64,000 bases of DNA, taken from assembly GCA_017165825.1 (NCBI GenBank), contig CM029376.1, positions 24,888,743 to 24,952,742 on the forward strand. The letters run 5' to 3'. The notes beneath the pieces were generated by a model. The model searched no databases. It saw nothing but the letters and a program-made list of their open reading frames with translations, and was not told the origin of the DNA. This document shows positions 35,748-47,535 of this stretch, piece after piece. A program made the translations under genes and the position numbers. Origin of the DNA: Hepsetus odoe (taxonomy: Eukaryota > Chordata > Actinopteri > Characiformes > Hepsetidae). Position 1 is the first letter of the stretch. Every line of letters begins with the position of its first letter.

Positions 35748-35860
35748 TAGTGTAGCATAGTGGATAACACCACTGCCTGCTGTTTAGGAAACCAGGGTTT
35801 GATTCCTCGTCCACACAAACATCAATAAGAGGCCTTGAGCACGGCGAATGATGCTACTTC
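35748..35860 (+). mobile_element. tRNA-like SINE head of a fourth type
   Basis: TAGCATAGTGG fits the A box exactly and GGTTTGATTCC is a B box 36 bases further on, as in a tRNA head. It is followed by GAGGCCTTGAGCACGG. It differs from the SINE-A, -B and -C heads. Not a functional tRNA, because the acceptor stem does not pair. Confidence 0.4.
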
Positions 35861-37384
35861 TGTCACACAATGAGACAAGATCAAATTTGTTGCCATAAAT
35901 CTAAGTAGTTTAGCGAATTAATAATGGGATTAGGGACATTTTTAAAATAACTGAACAAATCCTGAGGCTTCATGACCACGTGAAGGTCTCATTTCAAATG
36001 AGGCAGCTGTTTAATACTGGACAATTCGACAGAATATTTTTTTAGCATTTTACTGTATCCATAAAATGATCTGACTCTTGTCTTGGAGGTGTCCCAGTGC
36101 ATTTTTTCCATTATTCATAATGTAGAAATATGTTTGCATGATGGAAAGGCGTGTGATATTTTTAAAGCCAAATGGAGTTCTGTCTCGTAGGTCAGCATTG
36201 ACCCTTTACAGCAAATAGCTGCCAGCCATCTTTTCCTACGGTGTCAAAAAACAAAGGAAGTCTATTAGAGATGATCTGACTGACGAAACTGTGATGAGCA
36301 AGAATAGAGTTTACACACTACTTACTGGGAGCTATAAGATATGAGGTCTGTGAGAATAAACACCATGTCAAAGTGGTCTGGGGTCGTTCCCAATCCCAAC
36401 ACAAAGGGTCAAATCTCCTCAAATCCTGGGACAGACGCGGTCAGCTGTGACTCACACACAATCAGTAAGATTAACAGACCAGTGTGTGTGATTCTGAGGC
36501 CTGATGGGTTGTGAAAATTAGCATGTGTTCATCAAGCTTGTGTGTGAGATGAGAAGAACAGGCCACTGGGAGGAGGGGGGGTACAGGGGGAGGATAGTAC
36601 TGCTGCGGAGTGACACATCAGCCAGTTTTCCCATCACGATTTAAACCATTTAGACTTTTTGTCAGGCACGCTTAGATGTCACATAATCTTTGAGTCCCCG
36701 GCGTTGTTCAGATAGCTGCATGTTTGCCAAACACTCTAAGAAATCGCAGTTATAACAAAACAAAAGCATAAGATATCAAATTGTCTTTCTCACTTATATT
36801 TCTTAGAAAGAAGTGGAGAAATTCATTATAGACTTTCAGATTATGTTGTGAACACACACAAAAAATAGCCATGATTGGATGTTCCTTTACATTTAAAACT
36901 AACAGAAAAAGAGAATGTAAACCTAATATATGAGTTATGCAATAAACTGTTCAATTATTAATGCATTTAAATTAAATTATGCAGTAAAGTAATACTACAG
37001 ATAGATATGTATAGTAAAATAACAGTCTAATAATAATACTACGCATATATGATATATTAAAATAGTAATATAAATTATTACGAGGACATTTGATCCCCAT
37101 AAAGAAATAATGTAACAATGCAGTGTGTGTTTTATTATTAGAAGCAGAAGCAAAGATGCTTCAGCAACTTGAAGCTGCTCAAGAAAACATGTGCTTAGTC
37201 CTTTCTGAGATCAGTGATTCAAATCTGGGCTCCCAGTGATTTGTCCTGATCTTACTAGGCCACTCAGAACCTGCTGACCCTAGTACTGGAAATGAAAAAG
37301 ACTCAAAAAAGACATTTTTTAAAAAGTGCTAGAAAGTTAATCATTTCTAATATTAAATTCTTTATATGTCCAGTAAAAGAGTAG

Positions 37385-37510
37385 TTTATTACATTCTCTC
37401 ACTCACTCATTTTCATAGCCACTCGTCCTAATTAGGGTTGTAGGGGCGCTGGTTTATCTCTTACAGGGCAGGGAAACACCCTGGACAGGCTGTCAGCTCA
37501 GGTCAGATGC

Positions 37511-37568
<58 letters not shown>

Positions 37569-37745
37569 CAATTTAGCATCTGCAGTCCACCTGATGTGCA
37601 GATCTTTGGACGGTGGGAGGAAACCAGAGCTCCCAGAGGAAACTCACACAGACACTGGAAGAACATGTCCACTGCACACGGAAAGGACCAGGAGCGACTG
37701 GGAGGGCCCAGGACCTTCTCACTGTAAGGCGTGTACCGTGCCACT
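37385..37745 (-). mobile_element. SINE-C copy, near full length, with (CA)n inside
   Basis: CTCACTCACTCATTTTCATA at the left is the reversed 3' end. AACACCCTGGACAGGCTG, GGAGGAAACCAGAGCTCC, and TCACTGTAAGGCGTGTACCG at the right are reversed body and head. A (CA)n tract (37513-37565) lies inside. Confidence 0.7.
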
Positions 37746-38283
37746 CGCTTTATTACATTATAAATTACACCCAATTTTCTCAATTGCTAAGATACATCCT
37801 GCAATACTGTGATCAAGATCTCAATTCAAACAGTTAATTTTTCCTCTAGAGCTCACTACACCCACAACAGTTCATCTGTGTGTCAGAAGGAACCACAGAA
37901 ACATAAACACTTTATTTCTTCCAAAAAGACCACGCAAAAGAAAACCACTACAGACAGCACAACATCAAAATTTATGGAAGAAATACAAAATAAAGCACCT
38001 TTTTAACTCCATGAATTTAACAAATTGCATTTATTTCTTTGGTATTATTTTTAAAAAGACATATTTTAAACAGCTCATCTTTTTCGACATGGTCCTGCTT
38101 GGTCCACGAAGTCATTCCAAACATGGCCTCTTATATATGGATGATAATGAGATCAGCTGACAGCTGAACACCTGGTTGGGTAATTAACTAAAACAGACAC
38201 CTGCTGTGTTTGGTGTCATTTGAATTTTAATTATTTATTATTTCATTATATAATATACATTTACAGTGTGCGTCAAAGTGGTC

Positions 38284-38625
38284 TTCATACTCATTCACTC
38301 ATTCTCTGAGCTGCTTGTCATGATTAGTGCCGTGACTGCTGCTGCTGCTGGAGGCTATCCCAGCTCTCACAGGGCAAAAGGCAGCGACACACCCCAGACA
38401 GGTCGCCAGTCCATCGCAGAGCAGGCACACGCCTAGGGGGCAATTTAGCATCTCCAGTCCACCTGCAGGTCTTGGGACAATGAGAAGAAACCAGAGCTTC
38501 TGGAGGAAACGCACACAGACACGGGGACGACATGTCCTCTCCACACAGGACCGTCCCGCTTGGGATCAAACCCAAGACCTCCTCACTGTGAGGCGACATC
38601 ACTACGCACCGCACCGCTGTTATCA
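38284..38625 (-). mobile_element. SINE-C copy, near full length
   Basis: Same layout as 37385-37745 without the long (CA)n. The reversed B box is GGGATCAAACCC near 38562, followed by CACTGTGAGGCGACATCAC and GCACCGCACCGCTG. Confidence 0.75.
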
Positions 38626-38799
38626 GTTTTGATAAAAGAATATAAATGTGTGCAAAATGTCAAGATTTGGAGTGAACCATGAATTTGAAAGCATTTATTC
38701 ATTGAGTGCATTTTGTATGAAACAACAGGACATGATTCACAGTTTTGGCCACGTAAACTGGTGGCATGGCAACTGTGTGAAGAGTTTTGAAGAGAGCAG

Positions 38800-39780
38800 T
38801 CTGTTAGTGATTAAAAAAAAACCCTAGTAGCTGAATTAAGGATTAACCTTTCAAATGCGCCTGGCATTTTCTCCGTCCCCTCAAATGAAAAATTAATGCA
38901 CATTTTTTAATCATTAGTTTAATTTCCAGCATGATACTTTTGTTCCTTTGGCTGTTGAACTGTTACGGGTGTTACAACCCTTCAAATTGTTTGCCTCCCG
39001 CCGGCATTCTTTTTTGAATGATAATTTATTTTTCTGAATAATTCATTAAGTATCATTAGCCAAGCGTGGAGGATCTCATTTAGCACGGAGGATCTCCTTC
39101 TCATGCGAGCCTGACACACAATCAAAGTTTTAATCGGTGCAGAAAATGTGTGAGCTACACACATTCGTACAGCAGTTAGTGGCTATCTGAGTGCGGGGCG
39201 ATGCTTGTGCTCGCTGAACAAATAGGGATGCAATTAAACGCTCAAGAGGTGCCGAGGCTGGAACCGGAAACCCCTAAAACAGCATGTAGTTTCTCTGAAA
39301 CAGCAAATTATTTTAAATCAATTAGCGGATTAACCTAACACAGCACAACTGACACTGCTGAACTACAACACAAACATGAGAAAAAACCTCAGGCGTGGAG
39401 GTTTGGCACACTAGGCTGCAGGACACTTGCATCCAGGATGAAAAAACGTAGCTCTTAAGATGGGGAGGGGGATCTTTTATTATGGAAACGTCTGTGGTTT
39501 CACACCTTTGCTTCTTCATCGATCCCATCAAGCATTCAGAGCGGCTCGCTGACATCATTTGATGCGCGGTTGTTTGTCGCTGTTGGAAAAACAACATTTT
39601 ATGCATGTCAGCTCACTGGATTAATGCAATTCAATGAATCATGAAATAAATCCCGATCTCAATTGCACCTCTCCGTAATTCATCATGATTGCATTACTCT
39701 GGAAGTTTGCACGGCAGGCTGCTGGACGACTGGATTAGTTTACAGACAGCTCCCAAATATTTATTTGGGGTGGGTGCACG
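38800..39780. promoter_or_regulatory. Conserved-looking non-coding block
   Basis: Nearly 1 kb of repeat-free sequence dense in TAAT cores: AAAAATTAATGC, AATCATTAGTTTAATTTCC, GAATAATTCATTAAG, AAATCAATTAGCGG and CTCCGTAATTCATC. It lies about 13 kb upstream of the P0 candidate and is one of the best enhancer candidates by composition. Confidence 0.4.
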
Positions 39781-40329
39781 TTTAGAAATGTTTAAAAGGC
39801 AGGGATGGATTACTGACCGAGCCGTTGGGGGCAGTGCCTGGGGTCATCTAACTGCCCGGGGCCTCTGACTGACATGGGCCCTGGGGCGTTTTAGACCACG
39901 AGGCTCCAGAAACGTGGGAGAATCCATTGCAGCAAACATGACAATGAACAAATAGGTGCTGAATTTTTCAGAATGACTGAATAATGGAAATAAATGACTG
40001 ATCTCAGGCCTGAGATTTTGTGCTTTATTATATAGTTTTATTGAATGCAAAACATTTACGTGCAGATAAATGTGAAATACTGCTAAGTCTTACTTCTCAG
40101 GTCTTCATTTATTATTTTTTTGTGGGTCCATGGGTCATTAGGTACCGGGCCACACAGATATACTGATTAAAAAATAAATTATACGGTGCATAAAAAATTA
40201 AGGCCCACAAGCGAGCAAAAATGAGTAAAAAACAAATGGATTTTTAAACCCTTTGTTTGTAGCTGCTTCTATGCTGGTCTGTGAAAATATTGTTTCGCAT
40301 GTCGGTCCATGGCGAATAAAAGTTTGGGG

Positions 40330-40406
40330 ACCGCTGCCCTGCTGGATTAAATGTAAAGAAAGCATTGTTGAGGTGGTCACAATGACAAATAATCACTTTC
40401 ACTTTT
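40330..40406 (+). mobile_element. SINE-A tail remnant
   Basis: Only the 3' end survives: GGTCACAATGACAAATAATC followed by ACTTTCACTTT. Confidence 0.5.
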
Positions 40407-40529
40407 TTATTTTTAGTCTTGTTTACACTGCTACTGAAGAGAGGAGGGCCTCCAATGACTCTTGTCCCCGAGGGTTCTCACAAGAACATAATCTGTCCTA
40501 ATTGGGCAAGAACCTCTGATCTTGTCCAC

Positions 40530-40745
40530 CATTTACATTTACATTTACGGCATTTAGCAGACGCTCTTATCCAGAGCGACTTACATGTCCTATTTACAGG
40601 GACAGTCCCCCTGGAGCAACTCGGGGTTAAGGGTCTTGCTCAGGGACCCAGTGGTGTTAGTGCCAGAGGTGGGATTCGAACCAGGGACCTCTTGATCCAG
40701 AGGTCTGTAGGCAAGTACCCTACCACTAGACCACCACCACCACAC
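40530..40745 (-). mobile_element. SINE-B copy, full length
   Basis: Reversed 3' tail CATTTACATTTACATTTACG then GCATTTAGCAGACGCTCTTA at the left, reversed body (GGGTTAAGGGTCTTGCTCAG) and reversed B box (GGGATTCGAACC) and A box (ACTAGACCACCACC) at the right. Confidence 0.8.
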
Positions 40746-40870
40746 AATCTACACTCCATAAGATCACATTGCTCTGGAGATGCTGGATGTTGGTGATTAC
40801 ATGACGATTTATTATTATTATAATTATTCATTATTGTCATGAAATCCTGAACGAGCCCCACTTTCATTTT

Positions 40871-41050
40871 GGAGCAGCGGTGGCCTAGTGATTAGTGACT
40901 AGGTCCCAGGCTCAGCTCATTGTGCGCTTGAATCCCAGACTAGTAGGTTGCCCTGAGGTACCCTTGAGCAAGGTATCGTTCCCATCACTGCTCCCACAGT
41001 GCTTTAAAGAGCTACCCCTGCTATAAGTGTGTATGGGTTAATTGCAGAGG
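40871..41050 (+). mobile_element. SINE-A copy, last in the window
   Basis: GGAGCAGCGGTGGCCTAGTG head, body GAGCAAGGTATCGTTCCC, ending at GTTAATTGCAGAGGG before the tail, then GTTTAGGGTTTAGGGTTTG. Confidence 0.8.
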
Positions 41051-41079
41051 GTTTAGGGTTTAGGGTTTGTTCTCAGTGT

Positions 41080-41270
41080 TTTGGTTCCTTTCTGTGTGCA
41101 TGTTCTCCCAGTGTATCGTGACCTCCTCCCACTGCATACTGGTTGGACTGGAGATGCTAAACTGCCCCCTACATGTGCCTGTTTGAGAGTGTCCATCCAG
41201 GGAATGACCGGTGACCTGTCCAGCCCCCGTCACCCTGGTAAGGAGAAGTGGCTCAGATGATGGACTGGTG
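41080..41270 (+). mobile_element. SINE-C 3' fragment
   Basis: TTTCTGTGTGCATGTTCTCC, TGGACTGGAGATGCTAAACT and GGTGACCTGTCCAGCCCC are diagnostic SINE-C body pieces. Confidence 0.6.
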
Positions 41271-41329
41271 TATCTACAGCTCTGAGTCTGCAATTCTGAC
41301 TGATAATTCACACCTGGCTGTCAGGAGTC

Positions 41330-41640
41330 TGTGATTTAGCTGGACGAGTGTGTTTTGCAGGGAGGAGGAAGTTGGAGAAGGTTCTGGTCCCCGCTGCTGC
41401 AGCATGCTGCACGGGGATGTGGTGGGGGAAAATGAAATCCATTAAAACAGCACTACCCTTTTCTGACCCTCATTAAATACACGGGGTTGCCTTGTTAAAA
41501 GACAAGCCAGATTTGTGCTTAATGATCTTGAAAGAAATGTAATTGACTGGGCATTACCATCCAAATGGCCCCGCAGCACACGGATGTTTACCATGCTCGA
41601 TTTATAGGTCTGTGTATTATGCTGTGACACTTTTTAAAGT
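41330..41640. promoter_or_regulatory. Conserved-looking non-coding block
   Basis: Unique sequence with AATCCATTAAAACAGC, CCTCATTAAATAC, GTGCTTAATGATC and GTAATTGACTGGGC, directly to the right of the last SINE copies in the window. Confidence 0.35.
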
Positions 41641-42310
41641 GGGCTAAAAGTATTGAGACGCCCCTCATTTCTTTATATTTTGCTAAGGAATTACTTTGTT
41701 GCCACATAAAGAGCGTTTTATGCCTGTAAAACTGTCTTATCTTTGGCACATTCAAGATTCAAGCAGTTTATTTGACACATGCACAGTTATACTCCTGCAC
41801 AACCTGCAGTGAAATCTAGCCTTCTATCCTGTGAAAAAACAAGAAATAAGAAAAAAGATCATTCATTTGACATACAGCAGAATAGAGGATTAGCATAATA
41901 AGAATTTAAAAAGGTAATAGAATTAGGATAAAATAAAAAACATGCAAATAAAAAACTGTACAGGTGTATAAAACAGGTGTACTATACATATTGAATCGAT
42001 TAAATGAAAGAAATTGGAACAAAAGTGCTCCAGGCTGCAAAGTGTCTAAAGATAAAGGTTCTAGATAAAGGGGTTTCAACCACTCAGCGTTCAGGAGTAA
42101 ACGAATCACCTGATCATCTGGAATCATCTGCACCTGCTTCTTCACTGCTTCATGTCCTCAGTTAGACGCTTTGTTCTGCTTGAAGGTTCAGACGTAGATC
42201 ACTGTGTGGATTAACCAACACAAAACTATCAAACTGCTCAGGTACAGAGACTGGACTGAAAACGAGAGACAACAACACTGTCCTTCAGGAAGATCTGGAG
42301 AACAAATACT
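41640..42310. mobile_element. Composite of Tc1-like pieces and an inserted repeat
   Basis: Left: CCCCTCATTTCTTTATATTTTG resembles the left part of the element at 20115. Middle (41756-42000): a different dispersed repeat starting TTCAAGATTCAAGCAGTTTA, also touched at 63066. Right (42005-42310): GGTGATTCG-region sequence and CAACACTGTCCTTCAGGAAG then ATCTGGAGAAC, the reverse of 20250-20480. Confidence 0.45.
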
Positions 42311-44085
42311 CCACAAAGCATTGAAAATCAAGTTCTTTGGAAGCAAAACATGGAGAAAGGAAGGGTTTTTGGACAGTTCTGTACTCTTATAATAAACCTT
42401 TGAAACAAGTTACCAGTAATTCGAAGCAAAATTAAAATGGACCAATCCAATTTGACTAAAAATGTGGAACTAAAATGGAAACCAAGGTCTAAAAACCAAT
42501 TTAAGGCAGTCGTAAGCAATTGAACTTTAATGAACTTCCATATCAAACGCATACTGACCAGGTCAGGCAGGAACGCCTGTAGGAAGTAGGAAGTGTGCAG
42601 GACGGACTAAGCCTTAACCTCAGTAACCCTAATAATATCCAATGACCCAGTTCCATGTTATAGCGGAAGTGATTCTGACATAATGTAATGGACACAATTA
42701 CATACAAGGGTACAAGAAACTGACATGATGGGAGAAAAAAAATGTCGTCGATGACAAATCTAGAGCTAAATTGCTCTTAATGTACTTGAGCACGACTGGC
42801 GCAGTTCATTCGGCACCAGGAGCCCCACAGCTGATAAAGTGTGCATCATTAGTCTGTACACGCAGTGTCAAGAATCACCTCCAGACAGAAGCTGAACATC
42901 AAGTGGCTCCCTACTGATAGTGCACTATGTAGGGCATGAGATGGGCAGCTAGTTAGGGCACTATATATTATATCCCACAGGGAAACATCTGGGACTTAGT
43001 CACGTTGGGTGCATCCAGCTTGATGCGTTTAGACTATGGAATGCTTTGGGAATTATTAAACATGTTATGCACGTTTTGATAACATGAATAAAATAAGAAT
43101 CATATTAATAAGTATTGTTATTATATTTTTTTATTATGATGGGCATTTCTCTCCTGTTTGCTTCTAGTTGTCCGCTAGAGGGCGATGGAGCACTGTGTGT
43201 TTTCCATTGGAAACTCTTTCAATCTACCACCTGCCATGAGATGCCTCAATACAGATCAGAGATGGGAGCCAAGTTTGCACCATCTCCACTTCATTACTAA
43301 CAGCAGGCACTTTCTGGAGCCTACATTAGTATAAATGTAGGTCTAAATGCAATGCAAATATTAGTCTATAATCTCAACCCAGCAAGGGGGGGGGTGCATG
43401 TGCAGAGGCCATGTCACCAAATGGGTCAAAGTGAGAAGAAAAAGATGTGCTCAGTGTTTACAGAGAAGGAAAAAAGGGGGGATGAATCAAATTGAGCAGC
43501 AAACAAAGCAGCTCTGCTCAGGATGAGCCATGTTCGTACTCATTCCGAATGGCAAACATGGTTTACTTTTTAATATTTCCCCCCAAGGAGATGAAGCATT
43601 TGCCTTGTTGAACCACAGCAGGAATAAGAACAGGGGTTTCTTCTCTTTCTTTTTTTTTTCAACTTAGTCTGGCCTCATGAAGCAAGTGCCTGGATGGAGG
43701 TCTTTCTGCAGCTTATAAACAAGGCCTAAGAATGGACAGACGGGTCAGGAGGACTCTCCCCAGGGTGCTCACACATTTCTCAGTCCCTCACTCACTGCTC
43801 AGATGGTCCCAGAGAAACTGGACTCCTGAAAAAGTCAAATAACTAATAAAGACGAGCTCCATCCTTCTCCTGGAGCTTTTTGGGCGACACTGCTGCATTT
43901 AGTGGCTGTCAGAGAGTAAATGAATGAAGAAATAATTCAATAAAGAAATAATTAAACGTGATAATTGGTCCAGGAGTAGTACTTCAGCAGGGCATATTAC
44001 AGAGAAATTCATCCTGCAAGAATAAACTGGGCTGCAAAAAAAAGATAAATATATTAAAAAATAAATAAATAGATTAAAAAAAAAA
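42311..44085. other. Intergenic with CTCF-like motif
   Basis: Unique sequence apart from poly-T and G runs (43386-43394, 43650-43660). 43500-43900 has no transposon traces and could be regulatory, but nothing specific is seen. Confidence 0.3.
43172..43184 (+). promoter_or_regulatory. CTCF-like motif
   Basis: CCGCTAGAGGGCG fits the vertebrate CTCF core (CC-N-C-TAG-RKGGC type). It lies between the SINE-rich left part and the SINE-free pax6-proximal part. One motif match is weak evidence of occupancy. Confidence 0.35.
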
Positions 44086-44151
44086 TATATATATATATAT
44101 AGAAAGAGAGAGAGAGAGAGAGAGAGAGAGTTAAATATTTTACTCTATTTA

Positions 44152-44200
<49 letters not shown>
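44086..44200. repeat. (TA)n-(GA)n-(GT)n compound microsatellite
   Basis: (AT)n at 44086-44100, (GA)n at 44104-44130 and (GT)n at 44155-44199, directly left of the orphan CpG island. Confidence 0.9.
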
Positions 44201-44324
44201 CATGCAAATTATTCATATATAGAAAAATAATAGAATAATAGAATAAGAAGATTTGTCACGTGACAGATATCAGGCTGAACACTACAGGTGTGAATGCTTT
44301 ACAAATTGTTAAATTAGGTTTTTC

Positions 44325-44800
44325 TCTACGCGCCGAAGTGAGCCCACGCGCCGGGTTTCCGCAGGAACGCGCAGCAGAAGGGCAGAAGCCCGCTGGAGGA
44401 ACTGAGAGTGAAAGTTGTCTTCAGGAGCGGGGTTAAGCGCGATCACTGGGACCCTCGGAGCTCGGAGCCTCCCCTGAGTCCGTGTGACTGGGAGAGTGAG
44501 GGGTGTGAAGTCCCGGTGTGCGCGGAAGAGGAGGCTGGAGCCGCGGATTCTCCTGCGGACCGGCGGACCGCCGCACCGGGACCGCGCGCGCCGCCGAGCG
44601 TGTATTTCTGTTCTTTTTGTTGTTATTTGGGATGATTTTATTTCCTCCGTACAGATGAAGCCCCCGCTCGCCCCCTCCGCCGTCACAGCTGCTGTTCTCT
44701 GTAATTATTGGCCACCGCGCTCCTCCGAACCGCCTTTTAATTAAAACCGGGTTTAAGGTTTGGGTCACGAGCAGCGCGCAAAAAAACAGATGGGTTACTG
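44325..44800. promoter_or_regulatory. Orphan CpG island about 8 kb upstream of P0
   Basis: A 450-base CG-rich block is followed by TAATTATTGGCC (an inverted CCAAT box at about 44705-44711) and TTTTAATTAAAACC. No pax6 exon is known to me here. Open frames on both strands (for example minus 44309-44686) look like by-products of GC-rich sequence. In mammals the non-coding RNA PAUPAR starts roughly 8 kb upstream of PAX6, so a non-coding transcript start is one reading. A distal enhancer with CpG content is another. Confidence 0.4.
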
Positions 44801-44802
44801 TC

Positions 44803-44805
<3 letters not shown>

Positions 44806-44839
<34 letters not shown>

Positions 44840-44924
44840 ACCGGAGGAGGATCGGAACCTGCTTGGGAAGAAGAGAAAGATGATGATGATGATGATGATG
44901 ATGCCCAACAGACTTCTAACATTT

Positions 44925-45016
<92 letters not shown>

Positions 45017-45135
45017 GCGATAAACATGTAATATATCTAGTTATATTTATAGTTATAGCAATATTCATGATTAAATTCAATATTATTTTAATTTTCATTT
45101 CATCAACATTTTTTTTTGTTCTATTTATCTATCTA

Positions 45136-45169
<34 letters not shown>

Positions 45170-45172
45170 CTT
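44806..45172. repeat. Microsatellite cluster including inverted (GATA)n/(TATC)n
   Basis: (GA)n then (GACA)n at 44806-44838, (GAT)n at 44878-44903, (GATA)n at 44927-45016 and (CTAT)n/(CTGT)n at 45124-45170. Confidence 0.95.
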
Positions 45173-45422
45173 GTGTGTGTCTTTGGTGCAGGTGTGTAAA
45201 GTTGCCCACAGTTAAACTGAAACACGAGCTCTCTCTCTTTTTTTCTCCTTTAATTTTTTTTAAAATTCCCAACAAAAACAATCAGAACAGCACAGCAACA
45301 AATCCAGGTCTCCGGCTAATTTGCTTTAACATTTCGTGACATGGTGCATAATATCACATCATCAACATTGAATTAATAATTATTTCGAATGGTGATTTGA
45401 GGCCAGTTTCTTTCTTCTGATG

Positions 45423-45427
<5 letters not shown>

Positions 45428-45462
<35 letters not shown>
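45428..45462. repeat. (AT)n microsatellite
   Basis: 17 uninterrupted AT units. Confidence 0.95.
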
Positions 45463-45464
<2 letters not shown>

Positions 45465-46489
45465 CAAGTCTATCCAGCAATTTAGACCAAGCGAGAAGTA
45501 ATCAGTTCAATTATCTTCAAAATATTTACTTAAGGACAAAATTTGTCAGCTAAATAAAAGCAGAAAGCCTCAGTGCTCCGCAAGTCCATTTTCCACACGG
45601 TTTGCCTTATTCAGTGTTGCCTACAAACCCGGGTCTCCCCTGTTATTCTAATCCAGCAGCACTGCTGCATCTATTTAAATGTATCACCCACATTTGTGTT
45701 GAGTTTGTCACTTTAGGTGTTTTTACATTTCGTCTTCGCTTGGCTGGGAGCGATGCAGCTCAATTTAATGACCTCAGCGGTGCAGGCTCCCCCCCTCCTT
45801 CATTTCTTTATTTATAATCTGCTCTGTCCTGTTCTACAGCGTTATTGCTTAGTGATGTCTGAAAACAGCAGCTCTTTCCTCTTACTGTGCTTCTAGTTGA
45901 TGTCTAGTTAGACTACAAAGCTGCAAGCTCTCTCTCAGCACTCACACACCAATGTGCAGCAGCCTATGTAGAAAGAATCAGAAGTCTAATTGAGCTGAGA
46001 AATACAACAGTGTGCTCCAGGTCTTCACTTTCCCAGGTCCGCAGAGTCTCATCAGTCATGCTACGAAGACTCCAAACGGGTCTCCTCAAACAAGTGGGCT
46101 CCAGCCACAATTCAGATGTACTGACCCACTCCAAGATGACTGCGTTCATTATTAATCACAGATTCAGTTTTGCATCAACATTGCTTTTCCCTTTCACTGA
46201 CTCCTTTATATTCCTGCTACATTATTAGCCTGCAGACTTGCAGCTACTGGGAAGCTGAAGGTGAGAGCTGTGTGTGTGTGTGTGAGATGGGGCTGTGTAT
46301 TAGACATGTTTGTTTAACTCCAATCTTGCATGGCGTCTTTGTTCAGCGTGGCCTATAGTGTAAACCTGATTTCTGAGGGAGAGAAATAGCTGTAATTTGA
46401 GTGCATACTGCTCCATATAGGCTTCCCAGAGAGCACGCGGCTTCCCCCGATGCGTGGGGCTGGGTCGTGGCACCTGGAACCGCACAGCT

Positions 46490-46850
46490 AAATTAGCATT
46501 GATATGGGTTTAGTTGAAATGCAATCTTTTTAAATCTTGGTGAGCTGCGGGTAGATAATTACACTTTCAACAAAATTGCCAAGGGTCAGCGTCCCCGGTG
46601 GACTCCCAATGCACTGATTCTCTAACAATGGAGTGGAACATGGAGCAAAGCGGTGTCTGAAATTATAATGTTAATGGAAAGAGTCACCGGGGAGAGGAGG
46701 CAAAGAGGAAAACTAATTCTCTGCTCTGTGCATGTCACACTCCGCCTCTGATTCTTTGCCCGATTTAGAACAATGGACTCATTGCAGCTCGGAGACCAAG
46801 CAGGCCGGGAGGCTGTGTACAGGTGGTCCGGGGGCAGAACCAGCACCGCG
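46490..46850. promoter_or_regulatory. Conserved-looking non-coding block
   Basis: Unique sequence with GCTAAATTAGCATTG, GTAGATAATTACAC, AAATTATAATGTTAATGG and GAAAACTAATTCTC; about 6 kb upstream of the P0 candidate. Confidence 0.3.
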
Positions 46851-46884
46851 CGCAGGTGGAAGGCCGTCGATGTACAATGTTCTC

Positions 46885-47104
46885 CTTGAATGTTCTTGAG
46901 ACCCTTTAGGTGTGCATCTAACCTTTCTGTAGTCTTCTGTGAAGGTCATCTCCTTTCCAATCTGGCCCAAGAAAGGAAGAAAAGCTCTTAATAGAACCAA
47001 AAGTGGTTCCCTTTTAAGATAAAAAAAAAACAAAACAAAAGAATTATTATGCCATTATATTTAATACTTTTCTAGGGTTTTTGGTAACTAGAACACTGGT
47101 GCTT
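46885..47104. repeat. GGTTCT-rich repeat, copy 1
   Basis: The 47000-47104 part (AAAAGTGGTTCCCTTTTAAG ... CTTTTCTAGGGTTTTTGGTA ... GAACACTGGTGCTTTGC) lines up with 47540-47645. Confidence 0.5.
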
Positions 47105-47123
47105 TGCGTAAATAAAAGCTATA

Positions 47124-47446
47124 TATATATAGATATAAACATCTTGGAGAACTGAGCACAGATCTTCTGTGGATGTAGGCTTCCTCACATCCTTCTGTCT
47201 CTTCATGTGATCCAGACACACTGGATGATGTGGAGATCAGGGCTCTGTGGGGCCAGAAGAACTGATGCTGGTTTGAAGGTAAAAGTTAGTAACACCAGAT
47301 ATTGATCTGATTTAGATTTTTCTTTTGTTCGCTCACTTTGCATTTTGTAAATTGATCAAAATAAACAATCATTATTTATATTTCTGAAAGCGTTCTGTTT
47401 ACAGCATTTTTTCTACACCTGCCTAAAACTTTTGCACAGCACTGTG
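47124..47446 (-). pseudogene. Tc1/mariner transposase remnant with one terminal repeat
   Basis: On the minus strand, about 47270 down to 47140 encodes a Tc1-type transposase C-terminus: APQSPDLHIIQCVW, the usual PQSPDLN-IE-W motif that includes the last catalytic region. A one-base frameshift follows, then MKRQK-like and TEDL-like sequence. A terminal repeat, CAGTGCTGTGCAAAAGTTTT on the minus strand, ends at 47446. Most of the transposase is deleted, so it cannot be active. Confidence 0.7.
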
Positions 47447-47448
47447 TG

Positions 47449-47453
<5 letters not shown>

Positions 47454-47509
<56 letters not shown>

Positions 47510-47528
47510 AGAGAGAGAGAGAGAGAGA
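47454..47528. repeat. (GT)n-(GA)n microsatellite
   Basis: (GT)n directly followed by (GA)n between the Tc1 terminal repeat and GGTTCT repeat copy 2. Confidence 0.95.
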
Positions 47529-47535
47529 CAAATAG

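Larger units (their letters stand above)
34695..37384. other. Intergenic, nothing certain
   Basis: Unique sequence apart from the (GT)n at 35337-35396 and a tRNA-like SINE head. 36730-37130 is AT-rich. No gene or clear regulatory block. Confidence 0.3.

Noticed and set aside
41050..41069. Telomere-like TTTAGGG repeats
   Set aside because: Only about two and a half units at the end of a SINE copy, too short to mean an interstitial telomere.
44309..44840. Minus-strand frames of 125 and 135 codons in the CpG island
   Set aside because: Arg/Pro/Ala-rich translation typical of GC-rich DNA, open on several frames at once, with no domain.
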